Source: Lachnospiraceae bacterium
GTDB taxonomy: Bacteria; Bacillota; Clostridia; Lachnospirales; Lachnospiraceae
Length of the DNA: 64,000 nucleotides
NCBI GenBank assembly: GCA_017441295.1
Contig: JAFRYA010000026.1
Span: 62,001 to 126,000 of the forward strand
Direction: 5' to 3'
The notes under the pieces are model-generated. The model was not told the origin of the DNA. It did not search any database and was given only the letters and a program-made list of their open reading frames with translations. Shown here piece after piece: positions 34,647 to 43,237 of the stretch (within the stretch, counting starts at the first letter, position 1; every line of letters begins with the position of its first letter). A program made the translations under genes and the position numbers.

Positions 34647-35729
34647 TTAGAACGGATCTTTGAAGAGGCGATACTGTTCCTGTCCGGTGAGGACACGGTA
34701 GATGCCCTTGGCGAGGGCTTCCATTTCCATGCTGCCCGGGATGACAACTACAGGAGCAATGAAGCTGATCTTCTCAGTCATGGCGTCTACAAACTTCTTG
34801 GAATATGCGATGCCGCCTGTTAATACGCAGGCATCAACTTTGCCGCCTACAACTGCTGCGAGGCCGCCGAAGTCCTTGATGTGCTCATAGATGAATGCGT
34901 CATAAACAAGTGCTGCGTATTCATCGCCGTCAGCGATCATCTGCTCAACTTCACGCAGGTCTGCTGTGTGCAGATGTCCGGAGAAGCCTGAGCCGCTGCC
35001 GAGGAGCTTCTTCATCTCTGCAGGGCCATAACCTTCTTTGAAAATCTTATCCATGATAATGTTGGATCCAACACGGCCTGCTCTGGTAGGTGAGAAACCG
35101 CCGTCCTGGCTGGATGTGTCCATAAGTCTGCCGTTTACGAACAGACTGGATGAACATCCGCCGCCGAAGTGACCAACTACGATGGTGCTTTCCTCGAATT
35201 TCTTGCCGATCTGCTCAGCTGCGCGTCTGGCTGCAGCTCGTGAGTTCAGTGTGTGGCATGAGCATGGACGGTCAGCTCCCGGGATTGCAGTCATATGTGC
35301 AACAGGAGGAGCCTCATCAACGCCTACAACGTCGTAGTTCCATGCAGGAATGCCGTATTTCTCAACGAATTCGTATGCGAGAACAGGACCGATGTTCATC
35401 GGGTGTGATCCTCTGACGCTCTTGGAAGCAGCAACCATGTCAGCGTCTACTTTGTAAGCGCCTGAATGGTAACGGATACCTGTGGTCGGGCCGCCGCGGG
35501 CTGCGATAGCATCGAGGTCTTCAGGTTTGATATTGTTCTCTTTGAGGAAGTCGTAAATAGCTTCCTTACGCATATCAATCTGATCCAGGGCGTCAGGGAA
35601 CTTCCTGCAGAGCTCAGGATCATGATTCAGAGTAACGTCGTACTCTAATTCTTCGTTGTTGTAGATAGCAATCTTAGTACTGGTGGAACCGGTATTGATG
35701 CAAAGAATCTTATAAACTTTATCTGCCAT
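34647..35729 (-). CDS. Butyrate kinase-like acyl kinase (divergent paralogue)
   Basis: A 360-residue acetokinase-family kinase. It has ILCINTGSTSTKIAIYNNEE at residues 8-27, ARGGPTTGIRYHSGAYKVDADM near 82, VGHFGGGCSSSLFVNGRLMD near 185 and CVLTGGIAYSKKF near 303. It is clearly different from the kinase at 7956-9035: TTGIRYHSGAY replaces LPPVSAGAY at the acyl site, and there is a Cys-rich PCSCHTLNSRAAARR segment. It follows the PduL gene by 12 bases in the same direction, so the pair should convert an acyl-CoA into acid and ATP. Substrate could be propionyl, butyryl or branched acyl phosphate. Confidence 0.9.
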   Translation of the reverse strand: MADKVYKILCINTGSTSTKIAIYNNEELEYDVTLNHDPELCRKFPDALDQIDMRKEAIYDFLKENNIKPEDLDAIAARGGPTTGIRYHSGAYKVDADMVAASKSVRGSHPMNIGPVLAYEFVEKYGIPAWNYDVVGVDEAPPVAHMTAIPGADRPCSCHTLNSRAAARRAAEQIGKKFEESTIVVGHFGGGCSSSLFVNGRLMDTSSQDGGFSPTRAGRVGSNIIMDKIFKEGYGPAEMKKLLGSGSGFSGHLHTADLREVEQMIADGDEYAALVYDAFIYEHIKDFGGLAAVVGGKVDACVLTGGIAYSKKFVDAMTEKISFIAPVVVIPGSMEMEALAKGIYRVLTGQEQYRLFKDPF

Positions 35730-35741
35730 ATGAACCTCCGA

Positions 35742-36326
35742 TCAGTCAGCGATAATCTCGCCTTCGGACCACATTGGAAGATCTGCTGCGTTGCCTTCGT
35801 CCGTATCAAGATGAACAAGTGCCTTGTCGCCGTCGCCGCCGATACGAGCGATAACATCGTCAAAAACAAGACTGCGCTCGTCGGTTTCAACTTTGAGTTT
35901 AACTACCTGGCCCTGGGAGATGCCGTGTGCTTCAGCGAATTTCTTGCCAATATGAACATGGCGCTTAGCAACGATGACACCTTCCTCAAGGTGGATCTCG
36001 CCCTTAGGTCCTCTGATGATAACGTCACCTGCGCTGCCTGCGAGGTCGCCGCTCATTCTGATAGGAGCCTTAAGGCCCAGAGCGAAAGCATCAGTCTTGG
36101 AAATCTCAACCTGTGTCTGATCACGGGTCGGGCAGATGATGCCCATCTTAGGGAATGATGATTTAGGAGCGATCAGCTCAACACGTTCCTGAACAGCCCA
36201 CTGGCCCTTTGGCTCAACGCCCGGCTTCGGGGTGAATTCGTAATCTTTACCAAAAAGGATGTCAGCATGTTCTTTGCTTAAGTGAACGTGACGTGCTGAA
36301 ATACCGATTGTGCAATTATTAGACAT
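35742..36326 (-). CDS. pduL: Phosphate acyltransferase PduL
   Basis: A 194-residue PduL-type phosphotransacylase that swaps CoA for phosphate on short acyl groups. Duplicated zinc-binding repeats are visible: ISARHVHLSKEHADILFG at 9-26, with the His pair, and VIVAKRHVHIGKKFAEAHG near 117-135. The middle has VIRGPKGEIHLEEG-like residues. It begins directly at the first repeat without the N-terminal targeting peptide of microcompartment PduL enzymes, and no shell-protein genes are in the window, so it is probably a free cytosolic enzyme. RBS AAAGGAGAG. A TATAAT -10 element lies at 36371-36366 on the minus strand. Confidence 0.93.
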   Translation of the reverse strand: MSNNCTIGISARHVHLSKEHADILFGKDYEFTPKPGVEPKGQWAVQERVELIAPKSSFPKMGIICPTRDQTQVEISKTDAFALGLKAPIRMSGDLAGSAGDVIIRGPKGEIHLEEGVIVAKRHVHIGKKFAEAHGISQGQVVKLKVETDERSLVFDDVIARIGGDGDKALVHLDTDEGNAADLPMWSEGEIIAD

Positions 36327-36452
36327 ATTAACTCTCTCCTTTAAACAAAAATATTCTTGTGTAAAATTATAACATAGTATGGTAAAAATAAAATAGCAGA
36401 CATTTGAATAATTATCCCAAAATAATAGTAAGAAATAAAAGGTGGTTTTAAA

Positions 36453-37091
36453 ATGTTCACAAAAGATGATAACAAAGTATTTGACGAGATCATAAAAGCC
36501 AGATGGACCTGCAGGTCATTTACTGATGAAGTACCGACAAAAGAAGAGATTGAAGCCATTATCGAAGCCGGCAAGGCGGCGCCGTATGCTTCCATCGCGT
36601 CGAAGGACGTCGTTCCTTTCAGACATTTCTTCGTAATGTTCAAGGACGATCCCAGACTGGAAACCATTAGGCGCCTTACCGCAGAACAGAGTGCTGCAGA
36701 CCTCGAATGGCTCCTGAAAGAAGAAGAAAAAGACGCATTTTTAAGAGAAAACGCCAGAGGTCTTGAGACACTGTGGGGCCACGTTGCCGAATCAGGAGCT
36801 CCTGTTACCAAGGCACCGTGCCTGATAGTCATGGCTGAATGGAGGGGCGCGAGAAGGGCAGAGCGCCAGAGCCTGGCACACATGCTGGAGAATATGTGGC
36901 TCAAAGCTACAGCCCTGAATCTGGACGTTATGATCCTCTCCATTATTGAGAGTATGGTGGACAACAAAGAATTCTGCGATCTGTTCGGTCTGCCTGTGGG
37001 CATGTATGGATTCCACGCCTGCATTATCGGGCATCACAAAGGTGAAGGCAAAGTGGCAAAGCCATGTACGGCAGAGATTCATTGGCTGTAA
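36453..37091 (+). CDS. Nitroreductase family protein
   Basis: A 212-residue FMN-dependent nitroreductase-like protein. It has the N-terminal FMN-phosphate motif KARWTCRSFTDEVPTKEEIE near residues 11-30, IEAGKAAPYASIASKDVVPF near 34, and SLAHMLENMWLKATALNLDVM near 137. Its middle contains an insertion rich in Glu (EWLLKEEEKDAF) compared with short NfsB-type proteins. Physiological substrate unknown. It starts a run of three genes read in the same direction, separated from the HD-hydrolase gene by 10 bases. Confidence 0.88.
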   Translation: MFTKDDNKVFDEIIKARWTCRSFTDEVPTKEEIEAIIEAGKAAPYASIASKDVVPFRHFFVMFKDDPRLETIRRLTAEQSAADLEWLLKEEEKDAFLRENARGLETLWGHVAESGAPVTKAPCLIVMAEWRGARRAERQSLAHMLENMWLKATALNLDVMILSIIESMVDNKEFCDLFGLPVGMYGFHACIIGHHKGEGKVAKPCTAEIHWL

Positions 37092-37101
37092 AGGAGGCAA
37101 A

Positions 37102-37686
37102 ATGGAACTGAACATCACAAGAGAGCAGGCGCTGGGCCTGCTGAAAAAATATAACAAAGAGCCGTTCCACATGGAGCATGCCTTTACAGTAGAAGGCGTT
37201 ATGAGATACTTTGCCAAAGAACTGGGATATGGCGATGAAGAGGATTTCTGGGGCATGGCAGGACTCCTTCATGACGTGGACTTTGAAAAGTATCCTGAAG
37301 AGCATTTGAAATATTCTGCTGACATTCTGGCAGAAATCAATGCTTCTGATGACATTGTTCACGCGGTTCTCTGTCATGGATATGAAATCTGCTCTGATGT
37401 GGAGCCGGTTCATGAAATGGAAAAAATCCTGTTCGCCACAGACGAGCTGACAGGGCTTATCTGGGCAGCAGCCAAGATGAGGCCTTCGAAGAGCTGCCAG
37501 GACATGGAACTCAAGAGCCTTAAGAAAAAATATAAAGACAAAAGATTTGCGGCCGGATGCTCACGTGACATTATTGCAAAAGGCGCGGAGAGACTGGGAT
37601 GGGAGCTGGACGAGCTTCTGGACAGGACTATTATGGCAATGAGGAGCTGCGAAGACACAGTCAGGGCAGAAATGGAAGAGTTATAA
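37102..37686 (+). CDS. HD-domain phosphohydrolase
   Basis: A 194-residue HD-superfamily protein. The metal ligands are visible: His in PFHMEHAFTVEGVMR near 26, the HD pair in GLLHDVDFEKYP near 58, and His in AVLCHGYEICSD near 92. No partner domain is present. Proteins of this kind are often annotated HDIG hydrolases acting on nucleotides. The gene ends at the base before the next ATG, so the two are translationally coupled. Start ATG 37102 follows AAAGGAGG. Confidence 0.85.
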   Translation: MELNITREQALGLLKKYNKEPFHMEHAFTVEGVMRYFAKELGYGDEEDFWGMAGLLHDVDFEKYPEEHLKYSADILAEINASDDIVHAVLCHGYEICSDVEPVHEMEKILFATDELTGLIWAAAKMRPSKSCQDMELKSLKKKYKDKRFAAGCSRDIIAKGAERLGWELDELLDRTIMAMRSCEDTVRAEMEEL

Positions 37687-38370
37687 ATGGAGACTGTTGG
37701 AGACAAATGGATAATGCATGGGGTGCCGGACAGTGACCCGAAATGCATTCATAATTTTGACGAATTAGTTGCGTTCATTGATAAAGTTGGCTTCATGCCT
37801 CTGTTTGAGAATGAAATAAAAGGCTTTTCAATTGAGGAACATGCCAATCCGGACTTTTGGTGGTCAGAAAACCAGGAAAGGGATCCGTGGGAGTGGAGAA
37901 TACTGGCGGCCAGAAGCCGCCGCCTGGTGTATGGCAAATTCTTTAAGGGCAAAGCCGGGTTCATCTCACTGGACTGGCTGCCTGTATTTGCAAATGCCAG
38001 AAGGGACGGCTATGATTTCGATGCGCTCTGGGATGATGAGAAGGCCTCACGCAGACAGAAACTGATTATGGACTGCTTCGAAAATGAAAAGGAAATCTTT
38101 TCCAATAAACTGAAGGAAATGGCCGGATTCGGACCTCATGGAGAAAAGAATTTTGAAGGAACACTTACATCCCTTCAGGATAAAATGTATCTGGTTGTAA
38201 CGGACTTCAGGCGGAGAATAAACAAAAAAGGCCAGGAGTACGGATGGCATGTGGCTGTTTATTCCAAACCGGAAGATATATGGGGATACGACCTGGTCAC
38301 ATCGGCCTACAAAGAAGAGCCGCAAATAAGCCAGATTAAAATCGAAGAAAAACTTAAGACTATATTTTAA
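37687..38370 (+). CDS. AlkZ-related hypothetical protein
   Basis: A 227-residue protein beginning immediately after the HD hydrolase stop. It has a strongly patterned core: WEWRILAARSRRLVYGKFFK near 68, KAGFISLDWLPVFANARRDG near 90, KEMAGFGPHGEKNFEGTLT near 143 and a tail with YGWHVAVYSKPEDIWGYD. From memory this matches a conserved family labelled AlkZ-related, distantly similar to winged-helix DNA glycosylases, but I cannot confirm that. No membrane or signal sequence. Confidence 0.65.
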   Translation: METVGDKWIMHGVPDSDPKCIHNFDELVAFIDKVGFMPLFENEIKGFSIEEHANPDFWWSENQERDPWEWRILAARSRRLVYGKFFKGKAGFISLDWLPVFANARRDGYDFDALWDDEKASRRQKLIMDCFENEKEIFSNKLKEMAGFGPHGEKNFEGTLTSLQDKMYLVVTDFRRRINKKGQEYGWHVAVYSKPEDIWGYDLVTSAYKEEPQISQIKIEEKLKTIF

Positions 38371-38371
38371 T

Positions 38372-38400
38372 AATTCCGGTGGCAAAAACCACCGGAATTT
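38372..38400. terminator. Hairpin terminator after the AlkZ-related gene
   Basis: A perfect 11-bp stem (AATTCCGGTGG with CCACCGGAATT) with a six-base loop. The following T run is only three bases, so termination may be partial. Confidence 0.7.
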
Positions 38401-38439
38401 ATTAAAATGAAATATTATAAAAGATGTGAGGGATGTGTT

Positions 38440-39858
38440 ATGGCAAAGATGAGCTTAGAAGAAAGCCGTGCTGAACGGCGAAGAAGGATGCTGGAGGATT
38501 CTGTATTAAAGATTCTTCCGGTTTTGGCGATCCCTATGATTATAGCCATGCTTATCGATTCTCTCTATAATCTCGCTGACACCTATTTTGTAAGCCAGCT
38601 GGGCAAGGCAGCCACTGCCGCGGTAGGCGTAAATGACTCGCTGATGCATTTCATGCGTTCCATTGCGATGGGCTTTGGAATGGGTGCTTCCAGCTACATT
38701 TCCAGGCTGATGGGCGCCAAGAGGGAAGACGAGGCGTGCAGGGTTGCCATAACCACGCTCATTACTTCCATGATCACGCTGTCAGTTCTGGCTGCAATCG
38801 GATTCGCTTTTATGGATCCTCTTTCGACGCTCCTGGGAGCAACCGAAACGTCCAAACCGTTTACCATGCAGTACGCATCTTTCATCTTCCTGTCAGCACC
38901 ATTTACGGCGGGCGAGGTGGCGCTCAGCCAGCTCCTCAGATCAGAGGGAAGCACGCACTATTCGATGATCGGTATGGTTTCAGGATGTGTACTTAATGTT
39001 GCTCTGGATCCGCTGTGCATCTATACATTCGGATGGGGCGTTTCAGGCGCTGCCATTGCCACATCGTTTTCCAAGATGATCAGCTTCTTTATCCTGCTGA
39101 TACCATTCCTAAGAAAGAAAACCATGCTGGAGCTCAAGATACGCAACTTTACTCCTAAAGCAAGGATCTACAAAGAAGTTGCCCGAATGGGTATTCCGAC
39201 GTTCCTGCGCTCGAGCATGATGTCAATATCTTCAGTTGTAACCAACAACTTCGCCGGCAGCTTCGGAGACAGCGCACTGGCAGCAGTTTCAGTAGCCAAT
39301 AAATGTACACGTACTGTCGGCTCAGCGATCCTTGGATTCGGCCAGGGCTTCCAGCCGCTCTCAGGATATTGCTGGGGCGCGAAGAGATATCACCGTGTGC
39401 GTGAAGCATTCTGGAAGACCTCTGCGGTCGGAGCATCATTCTCAATCATACTGGGAGCAATCATGGCAATCTTTGCTCCGCAGCTTGTTTCAGTCTTTGC
39501 ATCCAGCGATGCTGAGATAATCCGCATCGGCACATTAATGATCAGGACACAGTGCCTGACAATGATCCCGCACACATGGGTTATGGTCTGCAACGGTCTG
39601 TTCCAATCTATAGGCAGGGCTTTGCAGGCGACCATTCTGGGTCTTTCCAGACAGGTTATCTGTCTTATTCCGCTGGTTATTCTGTTGTCGTTGATATTTG
39701 GTGTTAATGGACTGGCCTGCGCTCAGGCCGGAGCCGATGTACTGAGTATGGCCATAGCCATTCCGATGATGATCAGGATGTCCAAAGAACTGAAGCGGCT
39801 GGGCGATCAGGAAGACCGGGGCTTCTCAGACGAGGATAAAATGCTAGAGGCAGAATAA
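38440..39858 (+). CDS. MATE family efflux transporter
   Basis: A 472-residue transporter with twelve predicted helices in two six-helix bundles, the second starting around residue 235. Family landmarks are VLAIPMIIAMLIDSLYNLAD near 28-47, TYFVSQLGKAATAAVGV near 48-64, SYISRLMGAKREDEA near 88 and GFGQGFQPLSGYCWGAKRYH near 300. It exports drugs or metabolites in exchange for Na+ or H+. Start ATG 38440 is chosen because GAGGG lies eight bases upstream; an in-frame ATG at 38407 lacks such a site. It overlaps the next gene by one base. Confidence 0.92.
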   Translation: MAKMSLEESRAERRRRMLEDSVLKILPVLAIPMIIAMLIDSLYNLADTYFVSQLGKAATAAVGVNDSLMHFMRSIAMGFGMGASSYISRLMGAKREDEACRVAITTLITSMITLSVLAAIGFAFMDPLSTLLGATETSKPFTMQYASFIFLSAPFTAGEVALSQLLRSEGSTHYSMIGMVSGCVLNVALDPLCIYTFGWGVSGAAIATSFSKMISFFILLIPFLRKKTMLELKIRNFTPKARIYKEVARMGIPTFLRSSMMSISSVVTNNFAGSFGDSALAAVSVANKCTRTVGSAILGFGQGFQPLSGYCWGAKRYHRVREAFWKTSAVGASFSIILGAIMAIFAPQLVSVFASSDAEIIRIGTLMIRTQCLTMIPHTWVMVCNGLFQSIGRALQATILGLSRQVICLIPLVILLSLIFGVNGLACAQAGADVLSMAIAIPMMIRMSKELKRLGDQEDRGFSDEDKMLEAE

Positions 39859-40979
39859 TGCTTAAAACAGAGAAAAAAGTTGAATATCTGGAACTGGTAT
39901 ACGACCTGATCTTCGTTTATGTCATCGGCAGGAATAACACGCTCCTGCACGACGTTGAAAACGGTTTTGTCAGTCCGTCAGTGTTCTTTACATTTCTGAT
40001 TTTTGGATTCGCAGTTATCCAGATCTGGAACTTTTCCACGTTTTATACAAATCTCTACGGCAGAAACAGTGTCAGGGATCACATCTTTGTGTTCATCAAT
40101 ATGTTTCTGCTGTATTTTATTGGGGACGGCACGCGCTCTGACTGGGCTGCCTACCGTACGAAGTATCACATTGCGTGGGCTTTGATACTGATCAATATAG
40201 CTGTCCAATATCTGATTGAATACAGGAAACACAAGGACAGCCTGCTGGAGATGAAAGCCATCAGGGGCATGCTCCTGGTGCTGTTCGGAGAGACCGTTCT
40301 GGTCCTTTCATCCATAATTGCTTTCAACACCTTTACGATCATTCTTTCAGTGTTAGGCATCCTTTTTGGAATAGTCCTGACATTTGTATTCGCTGACAAG
40401 AAAAAGGCCGTACATATCGATTTTCCGCATCTTACGGAGAGGGCAATGCTGTTCGTGGTATTTACTTTCGGCGAGATAATAATAGCCATCGCCCCATACT
40501 TCGCGGTGGAAATTACGGCATCATCCATATTCTTCTGCATAATGTGCTTCCTGCTCGTAGTCGGGCTTTTCCTGTGTTATGAGGCACTGTATGACCATAT
40601 TATTGACAGGCATATGGAGAGCTCGGGCAGGGCATATATGACGATCCATATTTTCCTGATTTTCGGCCTGAGTCTGATCACTGCGGCGCTGGTATTTATG
40701 AGAGATCCGGAAATTTATATCTGGCCTAAAGTTGTGATGCTGGTAGGCGCGTTCCTGCTGACATATCTGTGCATGTTCATGCTGCTGAGGTTCGCCAAGC
40801 CGGAAATGAAAAGATGCAGGAAAGTTGTAATAAGGACGATAGCCCTGTCAGTTGTATTTGCAGCATTGATGCTCCTGCTAAGGGAAAATATGACATTGGG
40901 TATACTGGTTTCGGTGTTGTATGTTTATGGACAGTACGGTCTAATATGGTTTTTCAGGAGACAGAAAGGGATTTTGTAA
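39858..40979 (+). CDS. LtrA-like low-temperature-requirement membrane protein
   Basis: A 373-residue membrane protein with about eleven helices. The LtrA family start is clear: KVEYLELVYDLIFVYVIGRN near residues 7-26, then NFSTFYTNLYGRNSVRDHIF near 58. GEIIIAIAPYFAVE near 206 is another conserved segment. Biochemical function of LtrA proteins is unknown. The gene overlaps the MATE stop by one base, so both are made together. Array E follows. Confidence 0.85.
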   Translation: MLKTEKKVEYLELVYDLIFVYVIGRNNTLLHDVENGFVSPSVFFTFLIFGFAVIQIWNFSTFYTNLYGRNSVRDHIFVFINMFLLYFIGDGTRSDWAAYRTKYHIAWALILINIAVQYLIEYRKHKDSLLEMKAIRGMLLVLFGETVLVLSSIIAFNTFTIILSVLGILFGIVLTFVFADKKKAVHIDFPHLTERAMLFVVFTFGEIIIAIAPYFAVEITASSIFFCIMCFLLVVGLFLCYEALYDHIIDRHMESSGRAYMTIHIFLIFGLSLITAALVFMRDPEIYIWPKVVMLVGAFLLTYLCMFMLLRFAKPEMKRCRKVVIRTIALSVVFAALMLLLRENMTLGILVSVLYVYGQYGLIWFFRRQKGIL

Positions 40980-41016
40980 GGTTTGATCTCCTTTTTCGTG
41001 ATAAATAATTGATTGT

Positions 41017-41312
41017 TACGAACTACCTTGGCAGATAATAGCAGTGTAGTTCGTATTTTTCTTGTTCGTTAATTTGCTATTACGAACTACTATGTAAATA
41101 TTGCTGGGTGTAGTACGTAAATTTTAACTGATATGGATCCGGTAATACGAACTACATAAGCGAAAAAGTAGGATGCAGTTCGTAATTCTATAAAAATAAT
41201 CAGAAAAACCTACGAACTACCTATGAAAAAAACAGAAAATAGTACGTAAAGGGAAGAGCAGTGTTTCAGGATTTACGTACTGAAAATTGTAAAAAGTAGT
41301 TGGTGGTTCGTA
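41017..41312. repeat. Array E: five palindromic units, 64-bp period
   Basis: TACGAACTAC or a close variant starts at 41017, 41081, 41146, 41211 and 41274. The inverted GTAGTTCGTA or variant starts at 41046, 41110, 41175, 41239 and 41303. Each unit is a 38-39-base palindrome with a 18-19-base loop; spacers are 25-26 bases and mutually unrelated. The architecture is the same as array A although the motif is completely different. The 382-base gap contains nothing else except the following terminator. Confidence 0.88.
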
Positions 41313-41319
41313 AAAAGAC

Positions 41320-41348
41320 AAAAAAGGCCGCCACATTTGTGGCGGCCT
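41320..41348 (-). terminator. Terminator of the VOC/small-paralogue operon
   Basis: A perfect 10-bp stem (AGGCCGCCAC with GTGGCGGCCT), loop ATTT, followed on the minus strand by six T. Confidence 0.9.
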
Positions 41349-41361
41349 GATTAGTTATGGA

Positions 41362-42213
41362 TTACTGCTGATCCATTCTTGTTCCATCAGGGTTGAGAAT
41401 GTGCTCATCACTCATTTCTGTGAGCATACCGCAATTGTCAACTACATAGTGTGCAATTGACGGATGTCCAACGGATACGATAACGCCCATTCTGTTTCTG
41501 GCATCCTTAACCCACTCAGTCCATCCGAGACGGTCAGTCATACTGAAGTCGATATGCTTGATACCGATATTGTTCTCGAAGTCATACAGGTTGAACGGCT
41601 GAGCTTCCGGAGTCTCGATCATAACCAGTTTAACATGGTTGCACTCTGTAACACCGATTCTTGGATAGCCTTCCTTGCGAGGAAGAATCTCAAGTCCTTC
41701 GTAACCGAAGATCTCGCCGTACCAGTCAGCTGTCTCTTCGATATTCTGGCAGGTGATCTTAACGCCGCTTACACGGATGCCCCAACGGCCGCGCATGCAA
41801 ACATCCTCAGGAAGAGTATCTCTGTTAACCTCATGAAGGATATCTGAAGGGTCTTTGATAACTGCTTTTTCTTTACCAGGAGTATTGTCTTCGTAAACGA
41901 ATTCAACACCTAAATCCTGAGCATTCTTCTTCCAGCCTTCCCAGTCAATAACTGACAGTTCAGCCATTCTGACACCGATGGTGTTCTCATAATCATCATA
42001 TGAGTATGGAAGAGGATTACGTACTTCGTAAACTTCATACTGGAAGTCACCCAGTGTATGGAATGCCGATCTTGGGAAATGACCGATTGGCAGACCGATT
42101 CTATATGAAAATTCAAAATCTAAAACGTCATGGATCCACTTTGTTTCTTCTTCTAAGTGATAAACATGAAGACCGACATGATCAGGACGTGTACCAAAAT
42201 CTAATGCGTTCAT
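41362..42213 (-). CDS. VOC-superfamily (glyoxalase/extradiol dioxygenase-like) protein
   Basis: A 283-residue protein made of two vicinal-oxygen-chelate modules (about 8-130 and 145-270), the layout of extradiol ring-cleavage dioxygenases and related isomerases. The first begins RPDHVGLHVYHLEEETKWIH and ends ILHEVNRDTLPEDV. The second begins GIRVSGVKITCQNIEETADW and contains VTECNHVKLVMIE and GIKHIDFSMTD, giving candidate His/Glu metal ligands. In an obligate anaerobe an oxygenase role is unlikely, so an isomerase, epimerase or lyase is more probable. Last gene of a three-gene operon with two small paralogues. Confidence 0.8.
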   Translation of the reverse strand: MNALDFGTRPDHVGLHVYHLEEETKWIHDVLDFEFSYRIGLPIGHFPRSAFHTLGDFQYEVYEVRNPLPYSYDDYENTIGVRMAELSVIDWEGWKKNAQDLGVEFVYEDNTPGKEKAVIKDPSDILHEVNRDTLPEDVCMRGRWGIRVSGVKITCQNIEETADWYGEIFGYEGLEILPRKEGYPRIGVTECNHVKLVMIETPEAQPFNLYDFENNIGIKHIDFSMTDRLGWTEWVKDARNRMGVIVSVGHPSIAHYVVDNCGMLTEMSDEHILNPDGTRMDQQ

Positions 42214-42231
42214 TGCTTTCTCTCCTTTCTC

Positions 42232-42618
42232 TTATTTACGCTCTTCGAGCTCTTTTAATGTGCGCTGGAAAATCGGGAAAGCGCCATATTTGTTCTGATA
42301 GCTGTCATTGACACGATAGCCCTTAACTGTTAAAGGACCCATGCTGCTCTCAGCAATAGCTTCAAGTTCATCACCTTTTACAGTGCCTTTAACGCGCAGT
42401 ACATACTGCTGGCATGCTGTGTTGAAAGGTGCTTCAAATTCAAAGTTATCTCCGTCGATTTTGCCGCCGCAGAAATATGATGGCATCCAGAAGAAGGTTC
42501 CAATCATACATCCTCTTAATTCGCCGTCCTGCTCATAAAGCTCGACGATGCCTTCTCTTGTAAGGTTAAATGCCTGAGGAAGGCAGTTTAATTCGCAATA
42601 ATAGCTTCCTGCTACCAT
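42232..42618 (-). CDS. Small conserved protein, paralogue of the next gene
   Basis: A 128-residue protein with no membrane segment. Its first 100 residues parallel the gene at 42637-42939: YYCELN at the start, GGKIDGDNFEFEAPFNTACQ in the middle (matching NGKIDGNKFCFTAHWGTACQ), and VKGTVKGDELEAIAE. It adds a 28-residue C-terminal tail ending QRTLKELEERK. The shared G-K-I-D-G and T-A-C-Q motifs suggest a small beta-barrel. I recognise no named family. RBS AAGGAGG. Confidence 0.7.
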   Translation of the reverse strand: MVAGSYYCELNCLPQAFNLTREGIVELYEQDGELRGCMIGTFFWMPSYFCGGKIDGDNFEFEAPFNTACQQYVLRVKGTVKGDELEAIAESSMGPLTVKGYRVNDSYQNKYGAFPIFQRTLKELEERK

Positions 42619-42636
42619 GATTAAATCCTCCTTTGA

Positions 42637-42939
42637 TTATTCAGTGCGTGTGCCGCACAGTGTGTATTCTTTGCCAAGACATTTTGCTGTGCCGGTGACC
42701 TTGTCACCATCTACTTCGCCGCAAACATCCATGGAATAGCTCTGGCAGGCTGTTCCCCAGTGTGCTGTGAAGCAGAATTTGTTGCCGTCAATCTTACCAT
42801 TGCGGAAAGCAGCTTCAGCCCAGAATTCCCCGGCAGGGAACATCTTGCCGGAAAGGGTATCGCCATCTTCACGTAATGTTAAAGTTCCACGGTGAATTGT
42901 GTAACCTTCTGTGAGTTCACAATAAAATTTTCCGTTCAT
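42637..42939 (-). CDS. Small conserved beta-rich protein
   Basis: A 100-residue protein beginning MNGKFYCELTEGYTIHRGTL. Alternating strand and turn residues (EDGDTLSGKMFP, NGKIDGNKFCF, EVDGDKVTGTAKC) suggest an all-beta barrel. It is the first gene of the minus-strand operon with its paralogue and the VOC protein. Function unknown; the enolase-superfamily and FMN reductase genes on the other side of the divergent spacer may belong to the same pathway. RBS GAAGGAG. Confidence 0.7.
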   Translation of the reverse strand: MNGKFYCELTEGYTIHRGTLTLREDGDTLSGKMFPAGEFWAEAAFRNGKIDGNKFCFTAHWGTACQSYSMDVCGEVDGDKVTGTAKCLGKEYTLCGTRTE

Positions 42940-42966
42940 AATGTTTTTAACACTCCTTCTCTATTT

Positions 42967-43006
42967 TGTAATAATAATTACAGATAAAATGTATCACATT
43001 TATGTG
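42967..43006. promoter_or_regulatory. Two candidate operators upstream of the small-paralogue operon
   Basis: TGTAAT-AATA-ATTACA (42967-42982) and CACAT-TT-ATGTG (42995-43006) are both inverted repeats within 70 bases upstream of the start at 42939. They could bind a dimeric regulator; none is encoded nearby. Confidence 0.35.
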
Positions 43007-43050
43007 TTTTTTTAAACAAATAGTTGTTTGTTTTTTGTTTTTCAAAAAAA

Positions 43051-43237
43051 GGAGAGAGGAGAGAGGCGCGCTCTGACGGAAGGGCAGTTTTGCCAGGAAA
43101 ATCCGGGCTGCAGAAAAACAGGCGGAGAGGAAACTCCTGCGGTCTGACGGAATGGCTCAAAATGGGGTTTTTGCAAAAATAAAAAATCAGGTGAAAAGGA
43201 AACTCTTTCACTCTGACGCCGGAGCCGTTTTTGCCGG
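43051..43237. repeat. Array H: three hairpin-TCTGACG repeats, ~70-bp period
   Basis: TCTGACG occurs at 43072, 43143 and 43212, spaced 71 and 69 bp. In the second and third copies it is preceded by the shared loop AGGAAACTC flanked by different but self-complementary arms (GTGAAA with TTTCAC in copy 3; GGAG with CTCC in copy 2). Each copy is followed by a GC-rich stretch ending in TTTTTGC or TTTTGCC. The rest of the 592-base gap (42940-43531) holds a perfect 8-bp inverted repeat, GAAGTATA (43391-43398) with TATACTTC (43419-43426), and the promoter of yfiH. Confidence 0.6.

Noticed and set aside
35742..36326. Bacterial microcompartment locus around pduL
   Set aside because: No shell-protein gene and no targeting peptide on PduL.
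41362..42213. Catechol extradiol dioxygenase
   Set aside because: Two VOC modules fit the fold, but an O2-dependent enzyme is unlikely in this anaerobe, and no aromatic-pathway partners are adjacent.
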